DNA of 64,000 bases from Oscheius tipulae (GCA_037178975.1 JASJZH010000001.1:7920501-7984500), one strand, 5' to 3'; positions 51,601 through 63,255 are shown, numbered from the stretch's first letter. Program-made: numbers and translations. The notes: a model not told the origin generated them from the sequence alone.

Positions 51601-54600
51601 AAGAGCTCCATCTTCGTATGTAGGACACCGCGAGTCTCTCGGAATCTGTCGCTCAGCTCGGGGCACCACGCGGCCAACTCTTCGCCCACCTCCTGCAACC
51701 GGACACTTAAAACCTCGAAACTGATCCGATGCACATTGACTTTGAGCATCGGTGTTATTTTGAGATGGTTCGAAACTATTACGGGATTAGTCTGGAGTCT
51801 TACCTCGACAAAGTGGGATAGAAATAAAGGGATATTGTTTTCAGGGAACGCGTTTGAGTCAAGGCAGTGGTTTGCGGAATGTAATCGGTGCAGGTTTTGC
51901 ACAGAATCCTGTTGACAGAGCACGCCGAGAGAACGGATAGTCCTCTTTGATAAACAGGGGGCAAAAAAGGGCAGACCAAAAGTGGCAGCTCCTCCTGGTC
52001 TGTCGAAGATTTTTGTCTTTTCAAAAGGTGTGAAACTCAGAGATGTGGGGCCCTCACGATTTAAGTCCTCCCGGCCAATAAACACGCATCGTGATGATCG
52101 ATCGTAAAATCTGGCAGTTGTCTCTTATGTTATCTCTTGCAATGTTTCGAAGCGGTTTTGCAACGGCTTTGATCGCGGCGCCACAAAGTGGTGAAAGAAA
52201 TGTCTGCACATTTTCAAGAGGCGAAGCAGCATTTACCTTGACGGAGAGAAAAATCATTGATTGGAAGAGGAAATGTGTATTGGGAGAGAGAGTACAAACT
52301 TGAACGCCCAGTCAAAAAGTTACCATGAATTTAATAGTATAGCGAATATCAGTTTAAACACAGGATTCTATTGGGGCAGTTTGCAAGTTGCCTTTCTGTT
52401 GTTTTTCGCTTCCCGTTTTGATATCCGGTGTTTTCACTAGAGGCGGCAAATGACAAGAGAAGAAAGATATCAATGCCAACCCTTTAACATCAATTCGTTT
52501 TGACAACCGCCCGCTTTGCGCCTATTCGCAACTATCCGATAATGGACGATTACGATGAAGACATAGGGTTATTTTTGGAATGTGGCAATTGGTGAAATTT
52601 AATTATTTTAAATAGTTAAAGACTATACAGACAACTGTTGCAGATTTTTGAACGTTGGGTTGGCCAATGGATGTGTGGAATAAAGACAAATAAAGAAAAC
52701 TGTTTTGCTTAAAAGATATTGTTAAAAAAAAATCTTTCGAGCAGGTATGCCACAGAAAGGGCTAAATATATCCTAAACTAACGCTTACAAAGAAAAAAAG
52801 TAGTCTCTTTCCCTGATACTTTCTCAGAAAGATGCAATTGATTCAGTACACACATGCTGACCGGCGTTTCTGTTTCGAACAAACAGAGATTATCAGGTTG
52901 AACAAGCGAAATGCCACGCGAGGGCCGTAAAAGGCAACCACCGATAAACTTAGAGGAAGAGGTGGACGATGCACTTGTTACAAAAAGTATAAGAGATAAG
53001 ACATTAGCAGACTTTGAAAAAAGCCGAGAAACATGTGGGAACTCTGAAAGATTTCTTGCGGACAGTTGTTCAAAAAAACTTGTGGAAACTTGAGACATGT
53101 TACGGCAAGTTTGCCACCTCGAAAAGGGAACAAGCGTTCCATTTGTGTTGACTTTTTCGGGTCACAGTGATAAGGACGAAGAAAAAAGAATATTACATGG
53201 GAAGAGGCTGTACGAAACGATTTGAATGAAAAAAACCTCTAAGGGAGAAAAATGATGACAAGGGGAAAGAAAAGAGCAGAAAACGAAACAAGATCAAGTT
53301 TAATGAAGAACATATCACGTTAGTCTTGGTTTTGCTTTGGCGCCAAGGCCTCGTGGGGAGGCCCCTGGCCGCCAACGGACGAGAGAGAGAGTGTAAAGAA
53401 ACTCGACGCGACGGAACAGAACGAACACACCCACAACACATGCGTGGTGGAAAAAGGACCGTTATGGCAATTACTATTTTGGTCTTATAGTAAGAACACA
53501 AGGGACAGATGAACTTGGCGAAACAGTAAATAAGTAAACACAATAACAGATGCTCAAGACAACTGTTACAGCAGCGAACGGGGTTCAAGAAAGATAACAA
53601 CTTTTGCATCCCCACTTCCCTGTGGGTTGCCTTGGGCCTGACAAGAAATTATTATACGGGAGAGAAATCCCGGTCCAAATGTTTTTCAGGCGTTTGGTTT
53701 GTGGTATATTTTGAAGATGAAAGAAGCGAAGAAAACCGTAAGAGCGTAGGGTAGCAAATATATATTGTTGATTTGAAACTGGTTGTGCCTCTCTTCGATC
53801 GATTCGACCCTCATAAAAAGAGTTACCTGGACACGTTCGTAGGCAACAAAGGTGTCCTCTTCGCCGGACATCTTCAGTCCTTCCAGTCTCTCCCTAATGA
53901 TAGTAATGATCCTGATCCTGAACTGTGCCAATGTGAGACGAGTCGGCTCTGCCAGTCCCGTGTGCACAAAAGAGGCAGCATCGTCCTCGATCCTTCTCAA
54001 CTCTCTCAGCTCTGCTCCTGATACAAAGTGGGTTCGTTCGACTCCTTCCATAATAGTCAGCAGAATTCTCATGTCGTTCTCCCATCTATCCATCTCGAAT
54101 GTTTTTTCTTGCCACTTCTGACGCATCTTCTCCAGCTTTCTGCTATTCCAACCAAGGAGAATCCGTTCACAATCTTCAACATCGCGTCTCGTGGCAAGTA
54201 CCTCGTCCTCGGAACACTCCCTTCGCTCCAACATCAACCGGAATCTTTCGATAACCTCTCTCACATATTCCTGAAACAGTGATTGTGATAAGAGTGTTAA
54301 TTGGGAAAAGGAAATGGCGATTAGGGTGTCAATAGAAAACGCACCTCAGAAATTGGAGGCTCAGTCGATTCAGGAACCGTCGTTGTGCTGGTTCCAGGCT
54401 GTGTCCCACTCAAATAACTAGCCATAGTTTCTAGATATTCGCTCGCATCCACAATAAAATGTCCGTCTCCCTTCTGCAGCTGACCGATGTTCAATTCGAG
54501 CTCAGAAATAACATCTTCAGCCTTAGCTCGTTCCTAAATTTTGCGGTATTCACGTATTTAAGCCTGATTTACATAAGCATCTTCGCTTCGCAAGTACTGT

Positions 54601-57600
54601 AAAAGTAAAGAAAGGAGAGATTCCAAGTGAACCATTTGAGGACGCAGGCTCTTCAAAGAGGTCAACTTCCTCTGTCGTTCCATTCGGCTGACCCTGTCCT
54701 GAAGCTCATTCGCTCCACGCTGTTGGCGTTCTCTGAGTATCATCTGAACTTCCTTATTTTAATTATATGGTCCAATAAAATGCCTCGATCTTCAGGATTT
54801 CATTGTCCAGTCCAGCCACATTTCGGACCCGTTCGTCTTGTGGGGCAGAAGAAGTTGACGGATGGATCTCAACGACCAGTCGAGCACCGACATTAAACTA
54901 AAAAGTCTTTCATACCTAATCGGAAAGCTCGTGAACATTATTTTTCCAGCCACTTCAAGCAACTGTCTCGCGTGCAAACTGGGCTGATTTATGACTGGTC
55001 GGAAGCGCTGTAGTTTTGATAAAAACTCGTTCGGGCTGCTGCTGCTGCTCGTCGCGGGGACAAATCCCACTAATCAAAAGGTCATTGCGAAAAAATTCCA
55101 GGTGATTTACCGCGGTTGGATGGGTGTTAATTTGATCTGACACATACGTTTTACCATCTTTTTTGGAACACTGCCAACCATGATCTTTCGGAAGCTAACT
55201 TTAGACATTTCCAGTCAGCTGATTGGTTATCAGTGCCGGCACAAGCGCCAGTCGAGTATTTAGGCAAATATTTGTCATTACGCGTGGTAGCAAAAAGAAG
55301 AAGACAAGACGACAGAGCAAATGGACACCCTGTCAGAAGGGACTCACCTTGCTCATCTGTCTCATCTTCTGTTTTAACTGTTCCAGCCGATGATGGGTAG
55401 CAATTCTGGCCGAAGTTGACATCATAGGTGCCATTCTGTCCGCCTCGCTCTCCAAGGCAGCCACAGTTGGAGCATGCTCATGAAGTGTATTCGTTTCCTT
55501 CTCGAGTCCTTCTCGAGCCAGGTCTTCTAGTTGCCACACTTGTTCCTCCCATTCTGTCCATAAGGCCTTCAGTTTGAGCAGCTCGTTGTACAGCTTCTCC
55601 AGTCTTCCCAACGTCTCATATACTCTTCTCTCGCTCACTCGGATCAGATTATCACCATCTAGTTTGGTAGCTGCAAATTGATACTCTCCTGGCAAGAAAT
55701 ACAACCTACGTGGACTGTGCTGAAGGGTCTTGCGCAACTCGCTCACGTATCCGTTACAGCGAGCCCGAGGATTCTCACCATGCAGCTGTCCGTATTCTTT
55801 GATCCACCTGTTTAGAAGGGATAACGAGTCGGCACTCTTCCACAAGTCCATCTTTTCGTCAATGTCGGACAGGTAAGCCAAGATGTGATAGTGTGCCATA
55901 AGGATTCGAAGCGTGGCCAAACGGAGCGGAGCCTCCTCTGCCAATGTTTCCAGCCTCATCCTTAGTGGGTCAATGAACTCTGGAGCAACTGGACGACCAC
56001 CGAGACCACCCTTCTCGATAACTGTCTGCAATTGTTCCTGCTTGGCAGGTAGTTCTCCAAAATGTTTCTGAAAACCATACGGTATAGTTCCCTAAAAAAA
56101 ACTAACCACATGCTCTGAGATCATTTTCTGTAGTTGCTGAGCGCACTTCTTGGCATTTTCCGTATCCAAATTCAGTGGTTTCGTTATGAGAAGTTGTCCA
56201 TCTGCTATCCAGACGGACAGTGAGGCATACGGTTCAGGTAGACTACGTTCAGCCCTCGATGCCGCTGCCTCAAGTTGTAGTCGCAGAGAGTCCCATTTCC
56301 TCTCGATATCAGCCAACTCTTCTACTGTGAAGTTCATCTTGGTGGCCATGATCGTGTTGAAGACACTTCGATACTCGAGAAACTCTCTGCGGACTCGGAA
56401 GTAAATCTGAATTTTCAATGTGAAATCTAATGGAAGACTGAACTAGCCTCCTGCTGTTCTTTTCGAAGATCCATCACATAGACGACATTGAGCCATTCCA
56501 AGAAGGCTGCATGTTGAGCATGTCCATCCTGTAAAGGTCGTCGTTCTCCAAACGTACGAACAAATTGTGAGATGTATGTCATAATGGATCTCTTGTCTGG
56601 CTTCTCGCACAGCATGTCGTCCACCTGAAGCAGTACATTTCATTCATCGTACACTATCCTAACCTCAAGCAATTTCCTGATTCCCAGATGCTTATGGGCC
56701 ATTTCAAAGGCATTCTCGAGATTTTCTCTTGGTGCCGTCTCCCTCACATGCCTCATATCAATCACATCCGGTCTCCAGCGATGTACCAGAGCATTGAACA
56801 GAACCCCATCAGTCCACTGTTTGTCCATATTGGCTACCCGTTCTTGTGTGATGCTGCAAAATTTTTCTGGTCATAAATTAGCGCCAGTCAAGGACTGTAA
56901 GGCTCGTAAATTTACGCGTCCGTCTACGATGACAAAAATGAAGGAACCCACTCTGAGATCTCTTGGTTAACCCATCGAAGCATGACACCTTCCACAGACG
57001 ACTTCATCTGCTTCAGACTGACACGTGGTGAATCTCTCGAGGTGGACGGTGAGGATGGTGTGAAGAATGAGACAATCCGCTGCTTCAGTGGGCTCTTTTG
57101 GGATGAGGCTCGAGAAGAGGCAACCCGTGGAGATGACGGTGGAGTCACGGGAACTTCCCTTGAACTCGTAGCTGCCCATCCCCATTCTTTCAACAAGGCG
57201 ATGTTTGTCTCAATCTGAAAGCATTCTCATGTTCCCGTGGCAGGTGGCTGGTGAATAATATCATCGGGGCAGGGAAAAACGCTTATTGATATGCAGATCA
57301 ACCGGCGATTATTCCTTGCTGTCGCATAAACACAATGTTCGAATGTTTTTGGGCAAAAAACGGTCTGTTATTTATCGTGATGCTCGAATTCGACTCGAGA
57401 CGCACCTTTATCATATCCGCACAGTGCGCAAATGCTAGGGAGTTATTTGAGGTGCCCAAAATCAGAATTACAAAAGCATACACAATTTTTTTTGGCATTG
57501 AGCATATTTTCTGCAAGAGTTATAGTCAAAAGCGGTTCGTTTGTTGCGGGTCCTTAATGTTGACACAACCATTAAACAGCAAGATAACAATCTTGCACAC

Positions 57601-59700
57601 ATCTCCCCGTTGCAATGTGCATACCTGGAAGTGAAGAATAATCTGCCAAATGAGTCCGAGAACAATTCGGGGGTTGCCATCTGCAATGTCCGCAGCATTG
57701 TTGTTGATCAGTTCGAGCCCTCTCCTTCTCAGAACTGTCAAAGCTGTCGTCAGATTGGCTATGTAGTGCACACGTTTCGAGACCTTTGCCTTGTTGACCG
57801 GCTGAAATTGACTTGAGAGGATCCAGATTAGGATATCTTCTGGCCCATCACCGACCCAGGATTGACAGACATAGCAAAAGAGGAAGGTCAGCCGCGCAGC
57901 CTTACTAATTGCTTTGACCGGAAATGCTCAACTTTTCACCAGCAAAATTTCTCCGCTTGTTTGTCTTGGTCGGCTGCCCTTTGAAAAGAATCGCGTCACA
58001 ATGGCAGTCCTCTGTCCTTGTGGCTCGAAATGTTTGCCACAGGAGCCATTTGGAGAAAACAGTGAAGCCTCCAATTGCACTTATGAAGTCCATGCCCCTA
58101 TTTTTAAACATAACAATGTACAAACAAGTTTTAGGTTTTGACTAGTTATACAATTATTAAGAATCCCCGAGCCTGAGAGTGATCCGCCCGAAAAACGAGC
58201 AGAACATAGCTTTGTATTCAAGCTTCCCGCCAAAAGCCTCGGTCATGTTAAATGTTTGTGTTATCAGATGCCTTGGCTCGATAAGAGCGCTACGCACACA
58301 GAAAAAGCAGCTCCAAATGTCTACGGGATACTTATAAACGCGGCTGCATTTCCCTCAACCAGGGCTAACTATATCAACAGAAGAGTAATCCGTGTCACAA
58401 AGATTGTATCTCTTGAGTCCCGCGTGTCTGTCTGTCTAAAAAGATGACCCTACATAGGTCGAGAGTAGAGGAAAAAGAATCTCATCTGGGACTGGTTGGC
58501 CCTGTTCCTCATTAGCGCCGAGCTGCCAGAGAGAGGTCAGCGGGATCTAGTAAACAGTCCGTAATACTCACCAATGCTTCTCCTGTGAGAACTTCTATTA
58601 GATGACAGAGGAGCACGCCGTCTTTAATGTCTTCATACAAATCTTCCACCCTTCCCGAAGAGCTATGCTGAAATCGAAAAATTATATCTCTGAATTTTTA
58701 ATACATGCATATGACCAGTTTCAGGATAAATATATAATTTAAAGTTTTACAATGTTCTACAAATTTGTAGAACAGATAAAAAACTACAACTTTTCAGAAT
58801 ATCGAAACGTCGGAGAGTATAATCTTGTGCCCGGTAACTGCATTAAAAGATGAATACGCATACGCGTTCAAAGCCAAAACAACACTTACCTCTTCCAGGT
58901 GGTAATTAATCCATTTTGTGAATGTATTCTTCTGAGCCCGCTCGTCTTCATCTGAAAGTTTATCATTTGATTCACAGTCAAACTCGAGACATTCCTCTTC
59001 TCACATTACGCGCAATGACCACCCACAGCACCTGCCAGGTTGGGTCCAGTGGCAATAAACACAAACAAACAAACCCTAGATCTATGGCTTACACCACAAA
59101 AGGGAATTTCGCACTTTAAAAAGTGAAAACGATCCTGATGTAAAAAGTAAACAATGAGTAAACATTTTCGAATAGACTAAAAACTAGGCTCTTTGGCAAT
59201 TTACACCTGTCCAGACCCATACCCCAATGAAGAATTGAGCAGAAAAAGTTACTATTTTTGTGTGTGAAGCATACACAACACGGTCGAGCCGGCGGGGACC
59301 TGGACATTCGTCCGAATGGGCCGTCTCTGCGTCTCTCACGACGAGGCACAGTGGTGAGAGACAGACAGTTGGGGGCGGGCGAGAGAGACACTACCCGATT
59401 TGGAATACATGGCTAGTAGGCAGAGGGAGAGTCTATTCAAAGGTTGTTGCGAGTGTGAGGGCGACAGGTTCCAGTTTTGAGGCTAGAGCGAGGGCATTAC
59501 AACCATCTCGAAATTATTGGAAACATGAAACCCTTGACTAGTGATCTTGCTCCTTTTGATTCTGAACTTTCTCCCGTACTATCTACGTCCACAAAAGGCT
59601 CTTTTCGCCCCTTTCCCACGATCTGTCTCTTTCAATTTTCATCATTTCAGCGCTCAAACTGACCGGCAGACGTGAGACGCAAGCCTCCGAAGAATGGCAT
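21452..59700 (-). CDS. anc-1: ANC-1/nesprin giant KASH protein (nuclear anchorage)
   Basis: One minus-strand gene of about 38 kb. Its protein has, in order: two CH actin-binding domains (about 58955-56440), a spectrin-like helical rod (about 56418-48400), about eleven diverged ~95-residue helical repeats (48366-45130), a linker, seven full and two partial copies of an 893-residue unit (44452-22696), a unique tail, and a KASH domain ending PPPF at 21452. ANC-1/nesprins link actin to SUN proteins in the outer nuclear membrane and anchor nuclei and other organelles. C. elegans ANC-1 also has CH domains, long tandem near-identical ~900-residue repeats and a KASH end. The N-terminus is uncertain: an exon starting MPFFGGLRLTSA at 59700 ends with one base that completes the first CH exon codon, but this link is inferred. 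I estimate roughly 10,000 residues. Three units carry frameshifts as sequenced. Confidence 0.93.
22491..22928 (-). other. terminal partial repeat copy and unique C-terminal exon
   Basis: This exon starts like the full units (QRRAAAEDELQNLK) and matches them for about 233 bp, to 22696, then changes to unique sequence (QLLDDHVKAANVLLPAIENK and onward). It is the array boundary nearest the KASH domain. It differs from the internal copies by at least one base within the shared part (22832 area, CAACTG versus CAATTG). Confidence 0.9.
23058..25736 (-). other. array unit 7 in transcript order, intact exon
   Basis: A full 893-codon exon with no frame break. The following 129-bp intron lies at 22929-23057. 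It is used here as the reference copy. Confidence 0.95.
25866..28544 (-). other. array unit 6 in transcript order, intact exon
   Basis: A full exon identical to the reference copy by eye, except a T at 26268 that gives a silent TTG to TTA leucine change. Confidence 0.95.
28673..31348 (-). other. array unit 5 in transcript order, two frame-breaking deletions
   Basis: The exon is three bases short. A CT dinucleotide is missing near 29565 and a C from a CC pair is missing near 29073. As sequenced, the frame fails after AINDD and reaches a stop at 29522; it is restored only after the second deletion. The upstream intron (28545-28672) also lacks one T. All other positions match the reference copy. 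Confidence 0.92.
31478..34156 (-). other. array unit 4 in transcript order, intact exon
   Basis: A full 893-codon exon identical to the reference copy by eye. Confidence 0.95.
34286..36964 (-). other. array unit 3 in transcript order, compensating indels
   Basis: One C is missing from a CC pair near 35566 and one T is extra at 34566, so the length is normal but about 1 kb between them is out of frame. In transcript order the deletion comes first and leads to an early stop at about 35429. Confidence 0.92.
37094..39772 (-). other. array unit 2 in transcript order, intact exon
   Basis: A full 893-codon exon identical to the reference copy by eye. Confidence 0.95.
39902..42581 (-). other. array unit 1 in transcript order, single-base insertion
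   Basis: The exon has one extra G in a GG run near 41060, giving GGG. As sequenced the frame ends at about 41016. The rest matches the reference copy. Confidence 0.92.
42711..44452 (-). other. first partial repeat copy, fused to the unique upstream exon
   Basis: The 3' two thirds of a unit (from MTQLQELPLEQLSD onward) is continuous, without an intron, with unique coding sequence that extends up to about 47900. It is the array boundary on the N-terminal side. By eye it matches the internal copies across the shared 1742 bp. Confidence 0.92.
45130..48366 (-). other. about eleven diverged ~95-residue helical repeats in ANC-1
   Basis: Reading along the protein, a pattern recurs: I-R-x-T-I/V-x-L-A, then an acidic turn, then EELxAAKxMLxxA, then HxxxHPDDVxxLDxL, then ELxNVxxAVDDRL. 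Examples start IRETITLAEDI (48240), VRDTVDLASSI (47890), IENSVALAGSI (47320), IRDTVNLASDI, IRETIDLASET, IQETIDLATGI and IRELVYAAGDV. Copies share perhaps a third of their residues. They are far more diverged than the 893-residue units, so they are an older amplification. They look like three-helix or long-coil modules, and I know no name for them. Confidence 0.7.
50812..51518 (-). other. unusually large anc-1 intron carrying an inverted gene fragment
   Basis: The flanking exons end ITLAQ (51519) and begin VPHVDNEL (50811), in phase 0. The 707-bp intron is several times longer than most introns in the gene and contains the inverted copy at 51015-51196. Confidence 0.75.
51015..51196 (+). pseudogene. 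inverted pseudo-copy of an ANC-1 repeat segment
   Basis: The plus strand reads VYAAFDKIENSVALAGS, then frameshifts. It matches the minus-strand coding sequence at 47161-47349 over about 182 bp. The first 80 bases differ at only two positions by eye; later parts have more changes and two small gaps. It is opposite in orientation to the gene that contains it, so it cannot be an exon. Confidence 0.85.
51909..53826 (-). other. large anc-1 intron, no gene recognised inside
   Basis: The exon ending YERVQ (53827) and the next exon starting DSVQNLHRL (51908) join in phase 0 across 1918 bp. An open frame at 52911-53093 on the plus strand (starting MPREGRKRQPPINLEEE) has no recognisable domain. No transposon ends were identified. 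Confidence 0.5.
56440..57215 (-). other. second calponin-homology (CH2) domain of ANC-1 and preceding linker
   Basis: The exon around 57215-56950 starts IETNIALLKEWGW, then has a serine/proline-rich linker and SSVEGVMLRWVNQEI, the first CH2 helix. The next exons carry QWTDGVLFNALVHRWRPD, then REXLENAFEMAHKHLGI-like sequence, and VDDMLCEKPDKRSIMTYISQ, the C-terminal CH2 helix. The order and motifs match the nesprin actin-binding domain. Confidence 0.9.
57625..58955 (-). other. first calponin-homology (CH1) domain of ANC-1
   Basis: Three exons build CH1. About 58955-58890 encodes DEDERAQKNTFTKWINYHL. About 58666-58573 encodes VEDLYEDIKDGVLLCHLIEV. 57625-57801 encodes LELINNNAADIADGNPRIVL and then GLIWQIILHFQ. 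These are the classical CH1 actin-binding signatures of spectrin/nesprin proteins. Confidence 0.93.
59664..59700 (-). other. possible first coding exon of anc-1
   Basis: An ATG at 59700 opens MPFFGGLRLTSA and is followed by a GTCAGT donor. The exon would end with a single G, which together with the AT that begins the CH1 exon (about 58956) makes GAT, keeping the frame. The donor is not the strongest consensus, and other upstream exons cannot be excluded. Confidence 0.35.
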
Positions 59701-62485
59701 CTTGTTCGTTTCTTGGGGATGGAGAAGCAGAGGCTTCTCCACGGTCGTCAAATTTTTCTGAAAATGAGGGCGACTAATTGTAGATAGGACGGATTAGGCG
59801 AAGATGAATGGTGTCGCGAAAATGAAAAGAGAGGATACTCCAATATGGGAGAGCAAGCAGCAGGCCATTGACGTGGCTGGCTGCAAGAAATAGGGGGTCC
59901 GAGAGAGAGGAGACAAACACATAAACAAAAATGGAAATAGAGGCTGAGAGCAGTACTAGGAAGACACGTGCATCAGCTGCACTGGATCCAATAGCGCTCG
60001 GGGGAAGCCTATTGGACCAATTCAGAGGAACGTCCTGAGCCTAATAGGGTTACAGAACGGATATACATTTAAGGAAATGTGTAGAAAAATGATGACTTCA
60101 AAAGTTAGAAATAAAGCTCGAGCAACCTTCGATGTCTAGTGTCTCAAACAGTTTCGCAGTATTTCAAAGAGAACTAAACTCGAAAGGAACATCGCTCCAA
60201 AAGTTCAATGCATTCAAAAACTACAGAGCGAGAAAGAAACAGATGTCCGGGATGGGTTGCAGAAGAAACGGAGAGGAAGACGAAAATAAACCAATTCGAG
60301 AAGGGCGAAAATCTATGGAAAACAGGGCATATGAAAACAGAACCTTTAAAGCAAAAAATGAGAGAGAAAAGGTGGTCAGACGGGAAGTTGGTCAACGAGA
60401 GTGAACAGCTGCACTCTGCGCGTGGATTGTCCTCCAGTTCCTGTGTCAAAACATTGCAAAAGAGCGAAGGAGCTTTAAGAACACGGAGTGAGAGGGTCAG
60501 TCCCGAAATGGCGTCAATGCCCACATTAAATTTTTGATGAGCCACCATCAATGTAGCAATTCTGGGGCCTCCTTATCAGTCTCTCCAGTTCACTGTCACA
60601 AGGATTTCCGCCTAGAAAAAAAGGTCACTCCCCGATTTTGATAATGTCACTTTACCTATTGGTGTTCTGGAAACTTCTGAGCTTGTCTACAACTTTGAGA
60701 GACATCTAGAAATTTAAAAAGACAAGAATTGAATCCGAGTGTTATTCAAAAGTTGCGGCAAAAATGTGGAAAAGGAGTAGTAGCTTCCGCTCCCGTAGAA
60801 ATGACGATAAGACGGTCAGTTCTTATCTCGTGTTCCATTACCCGAAAAAGCGGGAAGCCCCTTGGCAGGTATCAATCGACTCACCACTGTGTCTGTGCAG
60901 CCGCCCAGCCCAAGGACACCATCCTTCTGCTAATTTACGACTTTTTGTGACCTTTGTTTTTGTTAGTTTACGGAAAAGAGGACAGACAGAAGAAGGTTCT
61001 GGACAGGGAAATGATCTGGGAGACTGAGCTTCCTCCGTACACCATCGATTACCATTAAAAGTTCGTATTTGCGCGCCAAAAGCGGACAAAGAGAGACAGA
61101 AAGAGACCTCCCGCTAGGCGCAATAAACAGAAACATGGAGGATAGATACAGAAGGAAAACAGCATAAGACAGGAACAGAGAGAGAGTCAAAACTTTGAGG
61201 ATTGCCGCAGTAGAAGAACTGAGTCAATCCGATCGGTAAACAGGACTGAGAACACACGGGAACACTGATTTCACAGGCTCAACTTCATAAAAAAAAAAGC
61301 TCTTTGAGGAGTCTCGACTAGGAACTCTGTGCCTCCGTTTGGTGGGAAACCATAGTTGGTTCAGTGACTCTTCAAAATTAACCTTCAGAAAGAACTATAT
61401 ACCACTCTCCATTCCACTCAGCAAATTGTAGTCCATTTTAAAACCTACATTTTACAGAACATTTGTCAGTTCAGTAAGAATTCGAGAAACATTTATGCTA
61501 AAGGTTCCAGTGTACACAGCCAGAGCAAGAGAGAACAGGAAAATAGCTGAAAGACGAGGCTACCAGGATGGCAGACGTTTTGTTGTTTGCGCGAATCGGA
61601 GTCTCCCCGTGTCGCCTTTCCGTCAATTATATGGCTCTTTATCCTGCGCAGAGTTCAAAACATGGGAAGAGTCTTCTGCTGTATTATCTCTCACAACTCA
61701 AAACACTTGTTCCTCTCCGCGTACAAACAATAATCAGTTTTGTTTCGAGAGAAAGAGAAAAGTGAGAAAGTGGGAGGGAGAGCTGCACGCGACCCCCGAT
61801 CCATCAATGGCGGACCGGTCTGCCGGAGGCGAAGGTTACAAGACAGAAGAGTCAATGAGTCAACAGAAAAGGGTGAGAGAGAAAGATTGATAGCCTCTCG
61901 AAAAGGGGAAACCATTAGCGTGTAAAATTTACGACTATGAGAAAGTTTTCTAGGGAAGAAGGACAGAGTGTCGCGTGTTGCCAAGGGCTGATGAAAGCCA
62001 TTATCCTTCGGACACATCTGGAATGTGGTCTGGGAGAGAAATATACACTGAACCGAGGAGTACATGGTCAAAAACAACAGTGAGACGCCCCGTGCGCGTG
62101 CTCTGAATCACTCTAGGAACATGCTGTCTCTTCGAAGACAGACTTTCTTCAAATTTCGGTCGTACTTTATAAACTTGAATTTTGGCTGCTATCCTTAATA
62201 GACTTTCAACTTCTGATGCTATGCTGGTCAACATGTTCCCAACTGGTATGTCTGTGATGATAGACACGTTTCTGTAGCAGTATACTGTAATGAAATCTTT
62301 CTTGGTCCATCCACTTCGAGAAAACCAAGTCTTTACAATTAGCTAGTGCCTTTCTTTACAAATAAACAGTTTTTGCGAAAAAGCATCCTCTCTTTAATTG
62401 CTCCAGATTCGCAAGTTTGCAAAATTTTTTTTAGTTTACAAAAACAAAAAGAACTCAGAAATTGCCATCAGTTGAAACTTTTCCA
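59701..62485. other. intergenic, no recognisable gene
   Basis: Between the divergent anc-1 and SH2-like genes the sequence is rich in GAGA/TCTC tracts and short open frames without family resemblance. A minus-strand frame at 62001-62267 is open for 88 codons, but I see no domain or splice partners. Promoters for both flanking genes must lie here. Confidence 0.4.
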
Positions 62486-63190
62486 ATGGCCGAAGATCGT
62501 GAATCCAGCGACCACTACCAGGGATCTTCGGTAAATTGGGTCTACTTCTCCTGTCCAAAAAAACAGTTCCAGTCCGATCTTTCTTTGCCCACCTACTCAC
62601 TGAGGGAGAACAGAAAAGGCGAACTGATCAGTCTGACGAGAGAGAAGGTCCATTGGCCGCTACGACCGCCGACCGGGAAGTATTCGACACTTGAGGGCAA
62701 GAAGAATTGCCGTCGACGATGTCAACAGGCAGAGCTCTCGGTTTCGTCGGATGTCATTGATCCAGCTGTCCAAGAGAAATCCATCTTTTCGGCCTTTCTC
62801 AGGAGTTCCGACTTGGATCGTGTACCACGGCGCAGCAGTTCCTTCCTGCACACGGATCTGACAGAGACTGTCTCGTCCCGTATCCTGATACCGAGAAAGA
62901 AAGAGGAGGAGACTTACGCGATTCTGGGTCAGGAGCCCTGTGCCGCTGTTCTGGAGAAACTCAATGATCGCATGACGACGATTCTGTTCGAAGACAGAAA
63001 CAAGAAGCTACAGCTCGCCTTGTGCTACGAGCAGAAAAAGTTCATCATGCGCGTTGTGGAGATGCGCAATGAGACGACGACTTATGGCCTCGCGAGCCGA
63101 GACGATCTGCCCGAAGTCTCTTTCTTCTCACTAGCCAAACTCGTCAAGTTCTACTCCGTCCATCCGCTGGCGGCATTTATTCACTTGTAA
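62486..63190 (+). CDS. single-exon protein with divergent SH2-like C-terminus
   Basis: An ATG at 62486 opens 234 codons ending AAFIHL before TAA. The N-terminal 130 residues are polar and basic, with KKNCRRRCQQ, and resemble nothing I know. The last 85 residues follow the SH2 layout: a first helix (EPCAAVLEKL), central strands (KLQLALCY, KKFIMRVVE) and a closing helix FSLAKLVKFYSVHPL, which is close to the SH2 αB motif. The βB strand that should carry FLVR reads TTILFEDR, so the phosphotyrosine-binding arginine appears absent at its usual place. If the SH2 assignment holds, it may not bind phosphotyrosine canonically. The gene being real is likely; the domain call is tentative. Confidence 0.65.
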   Translation: MAEDRESSDHYQGSSVNWVYFSCPKKQFQSDLSLPTYSLRENRKGELISLTREKVHWPLRPPTGKYSTLEGKKNCRRRCQQAELSVSSDVIDPAVQEKSIFSAFLRSSDLDRVPRRSSSFLHTDLTETVSSRILIPRKKEEETYAILGQEPCAAVLEKLNDRMTTILFEDRNKKLQLALCYEQKKFIMRVVEMRNETTTYGLASRDDLPEVSFFSLAKLVKFYSVHPLAAFIHL

Positions 63191-63222
63191 ACACATTATG
63201 TCAGATCCAAATACGTCAAAAA

Positions 63223-63228
63223 AATAAA
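63223..63228 (+). terminator. AATAAA poly(A) signal of the SH2-like gene
   Basis: AATAAA occurs 33 bp after the stop codon of the upstream plus-strand gene, a normal distance. Confidence 0.7.
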
Positions 63229-63249
63229 GATTCAGGACGATTGTCACTG

Positions 63250-63255
63250 TTTATT
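63250..63255 (-). terminator. AATAAA poly(A) signal directly after the zinc-finger gene stop
   Basis: On the minus strand the stop codon TAG (63258-63256) is followed at once by AATAAA. The two convergent poly(A) signals are only about 20 bp apart, so the 3' UTRs must overlap or be extremely short. Confidence 0.65.

Noticed and set aside
52911-53093. Nested gene in the large anc-1 intron
   Set aside because: It has only 60 codons, no domain, no splice partners and no poly(A) signal in a sensible position.
62001-62267. Minus-strand coding exon of 88 codons
   Set aside because: No recognisable family and no fitting neighbouring exons; could be chance.
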